Origin: Nonomuraea sp. NEAU-A123
Lineage (GTDB): Bacteria > Actinomycetota > Actinomycetes > Streptosporangiales > Streptosporangiaceae
Assembly (NCBI RefSeq): GCF_018603905.1
Contig: NZ_JAHFZZ010000036.1
Span: 1 to 64,000 of the forward strand
Direction: 5' to 3'
Length of the DNA stretch: 64,000 nt
Part shown: positions 8,906-16,674 of the stretch, one piece after another
Numbering within the stretch: position 1 is the stretch's first letter
Layout: every line of letters starts with the position of its first letter
Made by a program: the position numbers and the translations under genes
The notes under the pieces: model-generated
The model's input: only the letters and a program-made list of their open reading frames with translations
What the model was told of the DNA's origin: nothing
The model's database searches: none

Positions 8906-9835
8906 GTGGACGTGCTGACGGACTTGCTGCACCGCGCCCGCGCGCAGAACGCCCTGGTCAGGCGGCTGATCCAGCGGCCTCCGTGGGGGATGACGTACGC
9001 CGACGCGCCGCCGCTCACGGTCGCGGCCACGCTCGGCGGCCATGCCTCGATCCGGCTCGGGGATTCCGCTCCCACGCGCCTTGCCGCGGGTGACATCGCC
9101 TTGATCACCGCCCCCGGCGGGTACACGATCTCGGACGCCCCGGCGACCACCCCTCAGTTCGTGATCCGGGACGGACGCAAGTATCTCCCCACCGGCGCAC
9201 CGGCGGAGCCCCACCCGATGCCGGCCCCCCGTACGTATGGCGCCGATCTGTCCGGGGCCACCACCATGCTCCGTGGCGCGTACGAGCTGCACGGCGACGT
9301 GGCCTCCCGCCTGCTGGGCCTGCTTCCGCCGCTGGCGGTCGTGCCCGCGGGGCCGCGTACCCGGGTGGCCCTCGATCTGCTCTCCGCGGAGGCCGCTAGC
9401 GACGAGCCGGGCCAGGACGCGGTCCTGGCCCGGCTCTTGGATCTGATCTTCGTGATCGCGTTGCGGGCCTGGTGCACCAGGCCGGAGGCGACGCCGCCCG
9501 CTTGGTACCGGGCGCTGACCGAGCCGGCGATCGGCGAGGCGCTGCGGCTCATGCACGAGGAGCCCGCCCACCGGTGGACGGTCGCCTCACTGGCCGCCAA
9601 GGTCGGCATGTCCCGCGCCGCCTTCGCCCAGCGCTTCGCCGCCCTGGCCGGTCAGCCGCCGCTCGGCTATCTCACCGACTGGCGCATGACCCTCGCGGCC
9701 GATCTGCTCCGCGACACCCGGCAGACCGTCGCCACTGTGGCCCGCCAGGTCGGCTACCAGGATCCGTTCGCGTTCAGCGTGGCGTTCAAACGCGCCCGCG
9801 GACGCACGCCCTCAGCCTGGCGCGGCTCCTTCTGA
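8906..9835 (+). CDS. AraC-family transcriptional regulator
   Basis: The GTG start opens 309 residues. The N-terminal cupin-like ligand domain (about 1-190) has the pattern of AraC cupin_6 regulators: GGHASIRLGDS, GDIALITAPGGY. The C-terminal double helix-turn-helix (about 205-309) contains WTVASLAAKVGMSRAAFAQRF as the first HTH and VARQVGYQDPFAFSVAFKR as the second, ending in the usual GRTPSAWR. Regulators of this subgroup commonly control an adjacent oxidoreductase and sense small aromatic or aldehyde-like effectors. Here the divergent SDR gene is the natural target. Effector unknown. Confidence 0.92.
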   Translation: MDVLTDLLHRARAQNALVRRLIQRPPWGMTYADAPPLTVAATLGGHASIRLGDSAPTRLAAGDIALITAPGGYTISDAPATTPQFVIRDGRKYLPTGAPAEPHPMPAPRTYGADLSGATTMLRGAYELHGDVASRLLGLLPPLAVVPAGPRTRVALDLLSAEAASDEPGQDAVLARLLDLIFVIALRAWCTRPEATPPAWYRALTEPAIGEALRLMHEEPAHRWTVASLAAKVGMSRAAFAQRFAALAGQPPLGYLTDWRMTLAADLLRDTRQTVATVARQVGYQDPFAFSVAFKRARGRTPSAWRGSF

Positions 9836-9904
9836 CCGGCCGTACGGCCGGAGCGTATTGCCCGCCATCGAACATTTTCGAGGGTGAAACAGCCGTCACG
9901 TCTC

Positions 9905-10020
9905 ATCTTTGTATACAGTGTAAACTTGAGCGTTTACGGTGTAGACAAAAAAGCTCGCCGCAGTCCTCGGCGGCGGCTGGTACGGCAGCGGCATCATGCT
10001 CGACCCCGTTCACCAGCTCA
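9905..10020 (+). pseudogene. Decayed copy of a hydrolase promoter and 5' end
   Basis: Bases 9911-9946 repeat the operator/start region found at 19318-19353. After about 100 bases missing relative to the intact gene, 9964-10014 repeats its segment GGCGGCGGCTGGTACGGCAG and following bases, which encode the GGGWYGSGIMLDPVH membrane-exit region. Downstream the similarity stops. No intact reading frame remains. It is a fragment of a paralogue or of a duplicated copy of the alpha/beta hydrolase gene at 19333. Confidence 0.75.
9911..9946. promoter_or_regulatory. TetR-type palindrome, second copy
   Basis: The 15-base arms GTATACAGTGTAAAC and GTTTACGGTGTAGAC are separated by 6 bases and match as inverted repeats at 12 of 15 positions. 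The same element lies over the start of the hydrolase gene at 19333. This copy controls no intact gene. Confidence 0.6.
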
Positions 10021-10290
10021 ACGCGCGCAACCCGGAGACGCGCACGACCCGGGCGACGGCGACCCGATCTGGTACACCCTGAAACCCGACCCCGCGGCAT
10101 CACCGCGAAGTCCCCGCGCCGACTTCACGCTCACCCACATGCGCGGCCCCTGCGTGAGGAAGCCGCCTCTGGGGAGATCGTCAGGCAGCACATCGGACGT
10201 TCGGGCCGGGTGTGGGCGATAACGCCTTGCCGGCCTGATGGGATGCCTGTCACCGTTGATCACCGGATTGAGCGACCGGAGCGAGGAGTC

Positions 10291-10698
10291 ATGGGTCGGA
10301 ACACGCCTCTGGGGAAGCGCAGGAAGACTCCACAGGAGAAGAAGCGGCTGAGCTACACAAAAGATCGTCGCAACGACTATGGCGAGAATGACAAGAGCTC
10401 GCGCAAGAACATCCGGCGCAACAAGCGGATACCTCATCGGGCCAACCGCCATCGTGATCATCAGATTCTCGAAGCTGCCCGGGGCCCCGCCGACGAGCAG
10501 TCGAGCGGAGTTGCCGAAGAGCGTCTATACGTCAGGCGGCCCAAGCGCTGGAAGAAGTTCCGCGACGCACCCCTTGGTGAGATCTTGCAGGGGCGTATCG
10601 AGCGTCGGGTGAGGCGGGGCATCGACGATCCGGGAGCTGGTCGCAAGCGCATCCGCCGTATTCGTCGGCGGCAGGGAAAGGCGGCGGACGGCGGCTGA
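10291..10698 (+). CDS. Highly basic hypothetical protein
   Basis: The ATG at 10291 follows GAGGAG. The 135-residue product is dominated by Arg and Lys (GKRRKTPQEKKRLSYTKDRR, RKNIRRNKR, RIRRIRRRQGK) with no hydrophobic core stretch. It resembles small Arg-rich proteins found in actinomycetes with unknown role, and nucleic acid binding is plausible from charge alone. The same frame is open far upstream into the araC-type gene, but only the part from 10291 has a ribosome site and protein-like composition. Confidence 0.6.
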   Translation: MGRNTPLGKRRKTPQEKKRLSYTKDRRNDYGENDKSSRKNIRRNKRIPHRANRHRDHQILEAARGPADEQSSGVAEERLYVRRPKRWKKFRDAPLGEILQGRIERRVRRGIDDPGAGRKRIRRIRRRQGKAADGG

Positions 10699-10955
10699 TC
10701 AGCCCCGCGGAGAGGCTGGCCAGAGTCAGTGCAAAGTCGGCGAACCCGCTGACGCGAGAGCGCAACAGATATCACCGGAGGTCACCGTCGCGGCAACCGG
10801 GCGGCATCCGATGACCAGGAGCGGCACGCCCTACCGGGGTTCGCATCGAAGCGGCGCCGTGATGATCCCAGGGGAGAGGGCGCCGTTGCCTCCCACTGCG
10901 CAGGAGGTGCGAGCATTCCGCACCAGGGGCCGGAAGCTCCGTCAATATTGAGGCT

Positions 10956-11594
10956 GTGCAGTCTGTTGAAGAGTGGGATCAGCGTCTTGGGTGGGCGCTG
11001 GAGCTGGTCTCCAGCGATCCAGCGCGCAGGGAGTGGGCCCGAGGCTGTTTGCGGGCTTCGGATGAGCGGCGCGACCGAGCGTTGGAGGATTTCAACGAGG
11101 TATGGCAGGACGAGGGATCGGCAGGTGCCGAGGCGCTGTCCCGATGGAGTGCCGAGCGGGACAGAAGGCTTCCGGAAGCGTTCTGGGAGTACGTCCCAGT
11201 TACGGCCTACGCCCATTGGGGTGGGCTCAAATACCTCCTGCTCTACCTGGAGTGGGAGTCCCGTTATCCAGATGAGTGGATGTCCGCCGCCAAGAGTTGG
11301 GGGCTGAAGGGTGGCGCTCTGCAGAACCTGACCATGGCCTTGCCGTATTTGCCGGCCGAGGTGATCGATCAACTCGTGGGTCTGGTTTGCCTGGCCGTAC
11401 GGCGGGAGCATCGCTGCGAGGACGTGCGATATGCCGTGCTGGCCAGGGCGATCGGCGGCGCACGACTACGTCCGCTGTTGGCCGGGCTGGCCGACGATCC
11501 TGTAGAGATCTTCCGCTTACGGGCGCGCTATCTTCTGTGGCTGCTCGACCACCCGGACCTCCCGAAGCCCAAGAAGAGCCAGTGGATGGCGTGA
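10956..11594 (+). CDS. Hypothetical protein, HEAT-like
   Basis: The GTG start gives 212 residues. The product is soluble and largely helical, rich in Trp and Leu (WGGLKYLLLYLEWE, LRPLLAGLADDPVEIFRLRARYLLWLL). The second half hints at repeated helical pairs as in HEAT-like proteins, but no named family is recognised. It stands alone, with 257 bases of apparently empty sequence before it. Third-position GC is a little lower than in metabolic genes nearby. The coding call rests on frame length and composition. Confidence 0.6.
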   Translation: MQSVEEWDQRLGWALELVSSDPARREWARGCLRASDERRDRALEDFNEVWQDEGSAGAEALSRWSAERDRRLPEAFWEYVPVTAYAHWGGLKYLLLYLEWESRYPDEWMSAAKSWGLKGGALQNLTMALPYLPAEVIDQLVGLVCLAVRREHRCEDVRYAVLARAIGGARLRPLLAGLADDPVEIFRLRARYLLWLLDHPDLPKPKKSQWMA

Positions 11595-11771
11595 TTGAAA
11601 GATCTTGAACTGTCGTAGAAATGGGGCGGACTCACTCCTCCTTGCTGAGTACGGAACTGGCTGTGGTCGCGCTACGCCACCCGCAACACTCAACCCACAC
11701 GGGCTTGGGCAAGTACAGGAAATCTCAGACGGTGTTGGCAGACGTTCACGACGAGCGGGTGGCCACTGGGC

Positions 11772-11809
11772 TTGACCTGGAGTCGACTCCAGCTTGCAGG
11801 ATGTCGGGC
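11772..11809 (+). promoter_or_regulatory. MerR-type promoter with 19-base spacer, leaderless
   Basis: A -35 TTGACC (11772-11777) and a -10 CAGGAT (11797-11802) are 19 bases apart. A 16-base perfect palindrome CTGGAGTCGACTCCAG (11777-11792) sits between them. A long spacer with a central dyad is the hallmark of MerR-family activators. Transcription would begin about at the ATG at 11810. Confidence 0.7.
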
Positions 11810-12670
11810 ATGAATACACGCACACTCGGTCAGACCAATGTCAGCTCCATCGGGCTTGGCGCCATGCCGATGTCGGTCGCTGGGCACATGCCGGACGAAG
11901 AGCAGTCGATCAGGACAGTGCACGCCGCCCTTGACATGGGCATCACGCTGATCGACACCGCCGACGCCTACACGCCTTCCCACGATCAGGTCGGGCACAA
12001 CGAGCGGCTGATCGCCAAGGCGCTGGCGACCTACGGCGGCGACACCGGCGACGTGCTGGTGGCCACCAAGGGCGGGCACACCCGCGTGCCGCGCGGTGGT
12101 TGGGACGTCGACGGCAGGCCCGACTACCTGGTGGAAGCATGTGAACGCTCGCTGAAGGCGCTCGGCGTCGAGGCGATCGGGCTGTACCAGCATCACAGGC
12201 CTGACCCGGCCGTGCCGTACGAGGAGACGATCGGAGCGCTCAAGACCCTGCTCGACGCCGGGAAGATCAGGATGGCGGGCATCTCGAACGCCGATCCCGC
12301 TCAGATCAGGTTGGCACACGAGATCCTCGGGGGCCGGCTGGCCAGCGTGCAGAACGAGTACTCGCCCAGGTTCCGCAGCAGCGAGCCGGAGATCGACGTG
12401 TGTGCGGAACTCGGTATCGCGTTCCTGCCGTGGTCGCCGTTGGGCGGCATGAGCAACGTGGGCGCCTTGGGGGACAAGCACGCGGTGTTCGCTCAGGTGG
12501 GCGCGGCGCGCGGGGTTTCGGCGCAGCAGGTGTGCCTGGCGTGGGAGCTGGCCCGCAGTCCGGTGGTGATCCCGATCCCCGGTGCCAGCAGGCCCGAGAC
12601 GATCATCGACTCGGTGGCGGCGGCCGACCTCGTCCTGACGAGTGAGGAGTTGGCGACTCTCCCGTCGTGA
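11810..12670 (+). CDS. Aldo/keto reductase
   Basis: The start is taken as ATG 11810, where a leaderless transcript would begin; an in-frame ATG at 11801 is the alternative. The 286-residue product is a TIM-barrel AKR: GLGAMPMS near the N-terminus, the catalytic Asp in LIDTADAYT, the Tyr region, Lys in VATKGGH, His in YQHHRPDP, NEYSPRFR, and the NADP-binding C-terminal IPGASRPETI. It reduces aldehydes or ketones with NADPH, and family members of this type also act on xenobiotics and potassium-channel-like folds. The MerR-type promoter suggests induction by a reactive or toxic small molecule. Confidence 0.92.
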   Translation: MNTRTLGQTNVSSIGLGAMPMSVAGHMPDEEQSIRTVHAALDMGITLIDTADAYTPSHDQVGHNERLIAKALATYGGDTGDVLVATKGGHTRVPRGGWDVDGRPDYLVEACERSLKALGVEAIGLYQHHRPDPAVPYEETIGALKTLLDAGKIRMAGISNADPAQIRLAHEILGGRLASVQNEYSPRFRSSEPEIDVCAELGIAFLPWSPLGGMSNVGALGDKHAVFAQVGAARGVSAQQVCLAWELARSPVVIPIPGASRPETIIDSVAAADLVLTSEELATLPS

Positions 12671-12849
12671 CCGGCTGGTCATCGCTTCGGCCCCGGCGAG
12701 CTGGGCCGGCTGATCTGGCGCGGTAACAGTGCGGCTCGCGCCCGGCGCCGGCCCGTGTCGCCGAGGCCGCCTGCCGGAGCTGACGGGTGCCCGACCTCGC
12801 GCGGTGCCTCTCTTCGAGTCAGAGGGATCCGTCGGCCGTGGTTGGGACG

Positions 12850-13836
12850 TCAGTCGCGGGGAGAGGGGTCCGCGTCGGTTGTGGTCCCGCTGTTCGGGGG
12901 AGCCGGCAGGTCCTGAAGGAAATCGGCGCTCGGGGCGAAGAAGAGCGTGCCGGTCACAGCCGTAGAGAAGTCGAGGATCCGGTCGTGGCCGGCCGGTGGG
13001 GCGCCGAGGAACATCCGCTCCAGCATCCGCTCGGTGACCGTGGGGGTGCGGGCGTAGCCGATGAAGTACGTGCCGAACTCGCCGCGGCCCACGGCGCCGA
13101 ACGGCATGTTGTCGCGCAGGATCTGGCGCTCGGTGCCGTCGGCGTCGGCGATCGTGGTCATGGCGACGTGCGAGTCGGCCGGTTTGCTGGCGTCGTCCAG
13201 TTCGATGTCGGTCAGCTTCCTGCGGCCGATCACCTTCTCCTGCGCCTCGACGGGCAGGGCGTTCCACGCGCGCAGGTCATGCAGGTACTTCTGCACGATG
13301 ACGTAGCTCCCGCCGGCGAACTCGGGATCCTCGTCACCGATCAGGACCGCCGCGTGCGCGTCAGGACCGACGGGGTTCTCCGTCCCGTCGACGAAGCCGA
13401 GCAGGTCGCGTACGTCGAAGTATTTGAACCCGTGCACCTCGTCGCGGACGGTCACCACGCCGTCGAGCCGGTTCATGATCTCCATTGCCAGCGCGAAGCA
13501 CAGGTCGAGGCGCTGGGCCCGGATGTGGAACAGCAGGTCACCGGAGGTGGACACGGCATGATGCCGGCTTCCGACCAGTTCGCGGAAGGGGTGCAGCTCG
13601 ACGGGACGAGGGCCGCCGAACAGCCGGTCCCAGGCATGAGAGCCGATGGCGGCGACGCAGCTCAGCGTGTCGTCCGGCGCCCGGAAGCCGATGGCCCGCT
13701 GCAGACCCGCCAGGTCGGAGAGGAGGTCCCGGACCGCAGGTTCGCCATCCGGATCGATCGTCGCGACGATGAAGATCGCCGCTCTGGTCAGCGGGCTCAG
13801 CACCGGCTGTGGGAGCGCGTCCGCGAGTTCCGCCAT
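12850..13836 (-). CDS. DyP-type heme peroxidase
   Basis: The product has 328 residues, the usual length of the cytoplasmic B-type class, with no Tat signal. The DyP fingerprint GFVDG lies at 147-151, where the Asp is the distal acid, followed by TENP. The proximal heme His is likely in DSHVAM (about 223), and the distal Arg in IGYARTP (about 262). The start follows GGAGG. It oxidises dyes or lignin-like phenols, or removes peroxide. The C-terminus lacks the hydrophobic encapsulin-targeting tail and no encapsulin gene is nearby. It neighbours the cytochrome bd genes divergently. Confidence 0.92.
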   Translation of the reverse strand: MAELADALPQPVLSPLTRAAIFIVATIDPDGEPAVRDLLSDLAGLQRAIGFRAPDDTLSCVAAIGSHAWDRLFGGPRPVELHPFRELVGSRHHAVSTSGDLLFHIRAQRLDLCFALAMEIMNRLDGVVTVRDEVHGFKYFDVRDLLGFVDGTENPVGPDAHAAVLIGDEDPEFAGGSYVIVQKYLHDLRAWNALPVEAQEKVIGRRKLTDIELDDASKPADSHVAMTTIADADGTERQILRDNMPFGAVGRGEFGTYFIGYARTPTVTERMLERMFLGAPPAGHDRILDFSTAVTGTLFFAPSADFLQDLPAPPNSGTTTDADPSPRD

Positions 13837-14063
13837 GCCGCCCCTCCTCCAGCATTGGGGTTCACCGTAACCTGCGCCGCAACCTTTCCCCGATTTCGGC
13901 CCATCAATTCACTGCATTTACCGCCTTGTTCCGCAATCTTTGCCGCGACTCGAACGGGCTTTGGGGCGGAGCCCGGAAAGATCGAGGTGAGATGGCAGCC
14001 TGGCGCAGTCGCGTACTCGGTCCATGATCTGCGCACGACGGCGTCATCACCAATGACCTTGGG

Positions 14064-15479
14064 ATGTTCATGTCCATCACAGCGTGGGTCGGCTGTCTCG
14101 TCACCGCCGGTGGCACTCCCATCTCGCCGGCCGAACAGGAATTCGTCTTCCTGGCGCGCCAGATGCAGGCGCTGTCGCTCGCCGTGCACATCCCGTTGGT
14201 CTGCTTCGGCATCGCGTTCCCCGTGCTGGTGCTGTTCGCCGAGTGGAGGTACCTGCGGACCGGCGACGTCGTCTACCGCGTGCTCGCCAAGCGGTGGTCG
14301 AAAGTGATGCTCGCCCTGTTCGCGCTGGGCGTGGTCACGGGGACGATTCTCAGCTTCGAGTTCGGACTGCTGTGGCCGACCTTCATGGCGAGCTTCGGCA
14401 ACGTGTTCGGGCTCGGCTTCGCGCTGGAAGGGTTCTCGTTCTTCATCGAGGCCATCTTCATCGCGATCTACGTGTACGGCTGGGACAGGCTCCCGCCCCG
14501 GCTCCACCTTCTCTGCGGCGTTCCCGTCGCGATCGCCGGTGTCACCGGGTCGCTGTTCGTCATCGCGGTCAACGGCTGGATGAACCACCCCAGCGGCTTC
14601 ACGCTGCGGGACGGCCGGGCCGTGGCCGCGGACCCCTGGAGGGCGCTGTTCGGCAATCCGTTCTTCTGGCACGAGTGGGTGCACATGTACTTCGCCGCCT
14701 TCATCGTCGCCGGTTTTCTGCTCGCCGGACCCTACGCCTGGGGCAGATCGCGGGGGCGATGGGGCCGTTACGAGCGGCTGGCCTTGACGATCGCGCTCGC
14801 CGCGGCCGCGGTCGCCGCGCCGCTGCAACCCGTCATCGGCGACTGGGCCGGGCGCGAGGTCGCGCGCCTGCAGCCGGTGAAACTCGCCGCCATGGAAGGA
14901 CTCGGCCCGACGACGTCAGGCGCGGCCCTGCACCTCTTGGGCTGGTACGACGGCAGCGAGGTCGTCGACGGCGTCGCGATCCCGGACCTGCTGTCGCTGC
15001 TGGCCTTCCACGATCCGAACGCGACCGTTCAGGGCCTCGACACCGTTCCCGTCGCCGACCGGCCGCCGGTGAACACCGTGCGTTTCGCCTTCCAGGCCAT
15101 GGTCGGGATCGGCTCGCTGCTCGCGCTGCTGAGCGTCATCTACCTCTACGTACGCTTCCGGCGCAGACGACTGCCCACTTCGCGCTGGTTCTACCGGGCG
15201 GTCATAGCGGCCGGCCCGCTCTCCGTGGTGGCCCTGATCGCCGGCTGGATCACGACAGAGGTCGGCCGCCAGCCGTGGATCGTCTACGACGTGCTGCGTA
15301 CCTCTCAGGCCGTCACGGGCGCCCGCGGGATCCCGATCGGTTACGGCACGCTCGTGGTGGTCTACCTCTGCCTGGCCGTCGCCTTGGCATGGCTGCTGCA
15401 CCGCCTCAGCCGCGTCCCCCTCGACCCCGGCCTCGACCTCGACCTCGACCCCGACGGGCAGGCGGGTCATGCTGACTGA
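14064..15479 (+). CDS. cydA: Cytochrome bd oxidase subunit I
   Basis: The product has 471 residues with about nine membrane helices. Heme ligands are readable: His42 in the first helix (LAVHIPLV, b595 region), His207 in WVHMYFAAF (b558) and Met in FQAMVGIG (about 347). The quinol-site region GWITTEVGRQPW (about 394-405) is intact. The Q-loop is short, as in the CIO-like short-loop subfamily rather than the E. coli long-loop form. The start is uncertain: 14064 has a weak ribosome site and the N-terminus is about 25 residues longer than usual. With cydB it forms a proton-motive-force-generating quinol:O2 oxidoreductase for low oxygen or stress. Confidence 0.9.
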   Translation: MFMSITAWVGCLVTAGGTPISPAEQEFVFLARQMQALSLAVHIPLVCFGIAFPVLVLFAEWRYLRTGDVVYRVLAKRWSKVMLALFALGVVTGTILSFEFGLLWPTFMASFGNVFGLGFALEGFSFFIEAIFIAIYVYGWDRLPPRLHLLCGVPVAIAGVTGSLFVIAVNGWMNHPSGFTLRDGRAVAADPWRALFGNPFFWHEWVHMYFAAFIVAGFLLAGPYAWGRSRGRWGRYERLALTIALAAAAVAAPLQPVIGDWAGREVARLQPVKLAAMEGLGPTTSGAALHLLGWYDGSEVVDGVAIPDLLSLLAFHDPNATVQGLDTVPVADRPPVNTVRFAFQAMVGIGSLLALLSVIYLYVRFRRRRLPTSRWFYRAVIAAGPLSVVALIAGWITTEVGRQPWIVYDVLRTSQAVTGARGIPIGYGTLVVVYLCLAVALAWLLHRLSRVPLDPGLDLDLDPDGQAGHAD

Positions 15480-16674
15480 GATCCCCATCATCTTCATCCT
15501 GCTCGGCCTCGCGGCCTACACCGTGCTGGCAGGGGCGGACTTCGGCGCCGGCTTCTGGACCCTCGTGGCCGGTGGCGGGCAGGAGAGCCGGGCGGCGACC
15601 CGCGATCATGCCCGGCATGCCATGGGGCCGGTGTGGGAGGCCAACCACGTCTGGCTGATCTTCGTGCTGGTCATCTGCTGGACCGCCTATCCGGTGGCCT
15701 TCGGCTCGATCGCCTCGACGCTCGCCGTTCCGCTCTTCGTCGCCGCGGTCGGCATCATCCTGCGCGGGGCGGCGTACGTGCTGCGCCCCCAACTCCAGGA
15801 TGCGCGAGCCGTCGAGAGCGTCTTCGCGCTCTCCTCGATCCTGACGCCCTTCGCGCTCGGCACGGTCGTCGGGGCGATCGCCTCTGGCCGGGTACCTGTC
15901 GGGAACGCCAAGGGAGACCTGGTCACGAGCTGGCTGAACCCCACGCCTTTGATGATCGGGACGCTCGCGGTCGCGACCTCCGCCTACCTGGCGGCGGTCT
16001 ATCTGGCGGCCGACGCCGTGCGGTTCGGCGAGCGCGCGCTGGAGCGCGACTTCAGGACGCGTGCGCTGTGGGCGGGGGTCGCGACCGGCGCGCTGGCACT
16101 GGCCGGGCTGCTGGTCGTCCGTGTGGACGCGCCGTCGCTCTGGGCCGGTTTCATGCGCGGGGCCGGGCTGGTCATGGTGATCGTGTCCGGTGCGGCAGGG
16201 CTGGCGACGCTCGTGCTGGTGCGCGGCCGCCGCTACGGCCCGGCACGTCTGTCGGCCGCGCTCGCCGTCGCGGCGATCGTGGCCGGATGGGGCGTCGCGC
16301 AGCGGCCCGTTCTCCTTCCCGGGCTCACGATCGAGCAGGCGGCGGCCGGCCGCGCGACTCTCATGGCGGTGATCGTCAGCGTCGCCATCGGCGCGGTGGT
16401 CCTCATCCCATCTCTGGTTCTGCTGTTCGGCCTCTTTCTCCGTGGCCACCTGGACGCGGCCCCCGAACCCCGGGGACACGCGCCGGCCGCGCGTCCCACG
16501 TCCGGAGCCAAGCGGATCCGCCCGGTCGCGGCCTTCGCCGCTGTGTCCTTCCTGGTCGGTGTCGGCTTCACGTTCTTCGGAGACCACGGATGGTCGTTCA
16601 CCGTCGGCGTGGCCGGCCTGGTCGCGTGCGCCGGAGCCACCTTCTTCCTCGCCGTCACCCTTCCACGGGGTTGA
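15469..16674 (+). CDS. cydB: Cytochrome bd oxidase subunit II
   Basis: It overlaps the end of cydA by 11 bases, so translation is coupled. The 401-residue product starts MLTEIPIIFILLGLAAYTVLAGADFGAGF, the conserved N-terminal helix of CydB with the G-A-D-F-G motif, followed by GPVWEANHVWLIF, another family signature. About nine hydrophobic helices are seen. The cydDC assembly transporter genes are not in the window. Its 3' end overlaps the convergent oxidoreductase gene by 20 bases. Confidence 0.92.
   Translation: MLTEIPIIFILLGLAAYTVLAGADFGAGFWTLVAGGGQESRAATRDHARHAMGPVWEANHVWLIFVLVICWTAYPVAFGSIASTLAVPLFVAAVGIILRGAAYVLRPQLQDARAVESVFALSSILTPFALGTVVGAIASGRVPVGNAKGDLVTSWLNPTPLMIGTLAVATSAYLAAVYLAADAVRFGERALERDFRTRALWAGVATGALALAGLLVVRVDAPSLWAGFMRGAGLVMVIVSGAAGLATLVLVRGRRYGPARLSAALAVAAIVAGWGVAQRPVLLPGLTIEQAAAGRATLMAVIVSVAIGAVVLIPSLVLLFGLFLRGHLDAAPEPRGHAPAARPTSGAKRIRPVAAFAAVSFLVGVGFTFFGDHGWSFTVGVAGLVACAGATFFLAVTLPRG

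Noticed and set aside
12850..13836. DyP peroxidase as encapsulin cargo
   Set aside because: The C-terminus (TDADPSPRD) has no Gly/Ser-Leu-x-Ile/Val-Gly-Ser-Leu type targeting tail and no encapsulin gene is nearby.
13837..14063. Rex-type site before cydAB
   Set aside because: No TTGTGA-N6-TCACAA-like palindrome can be found in the 227-base region.
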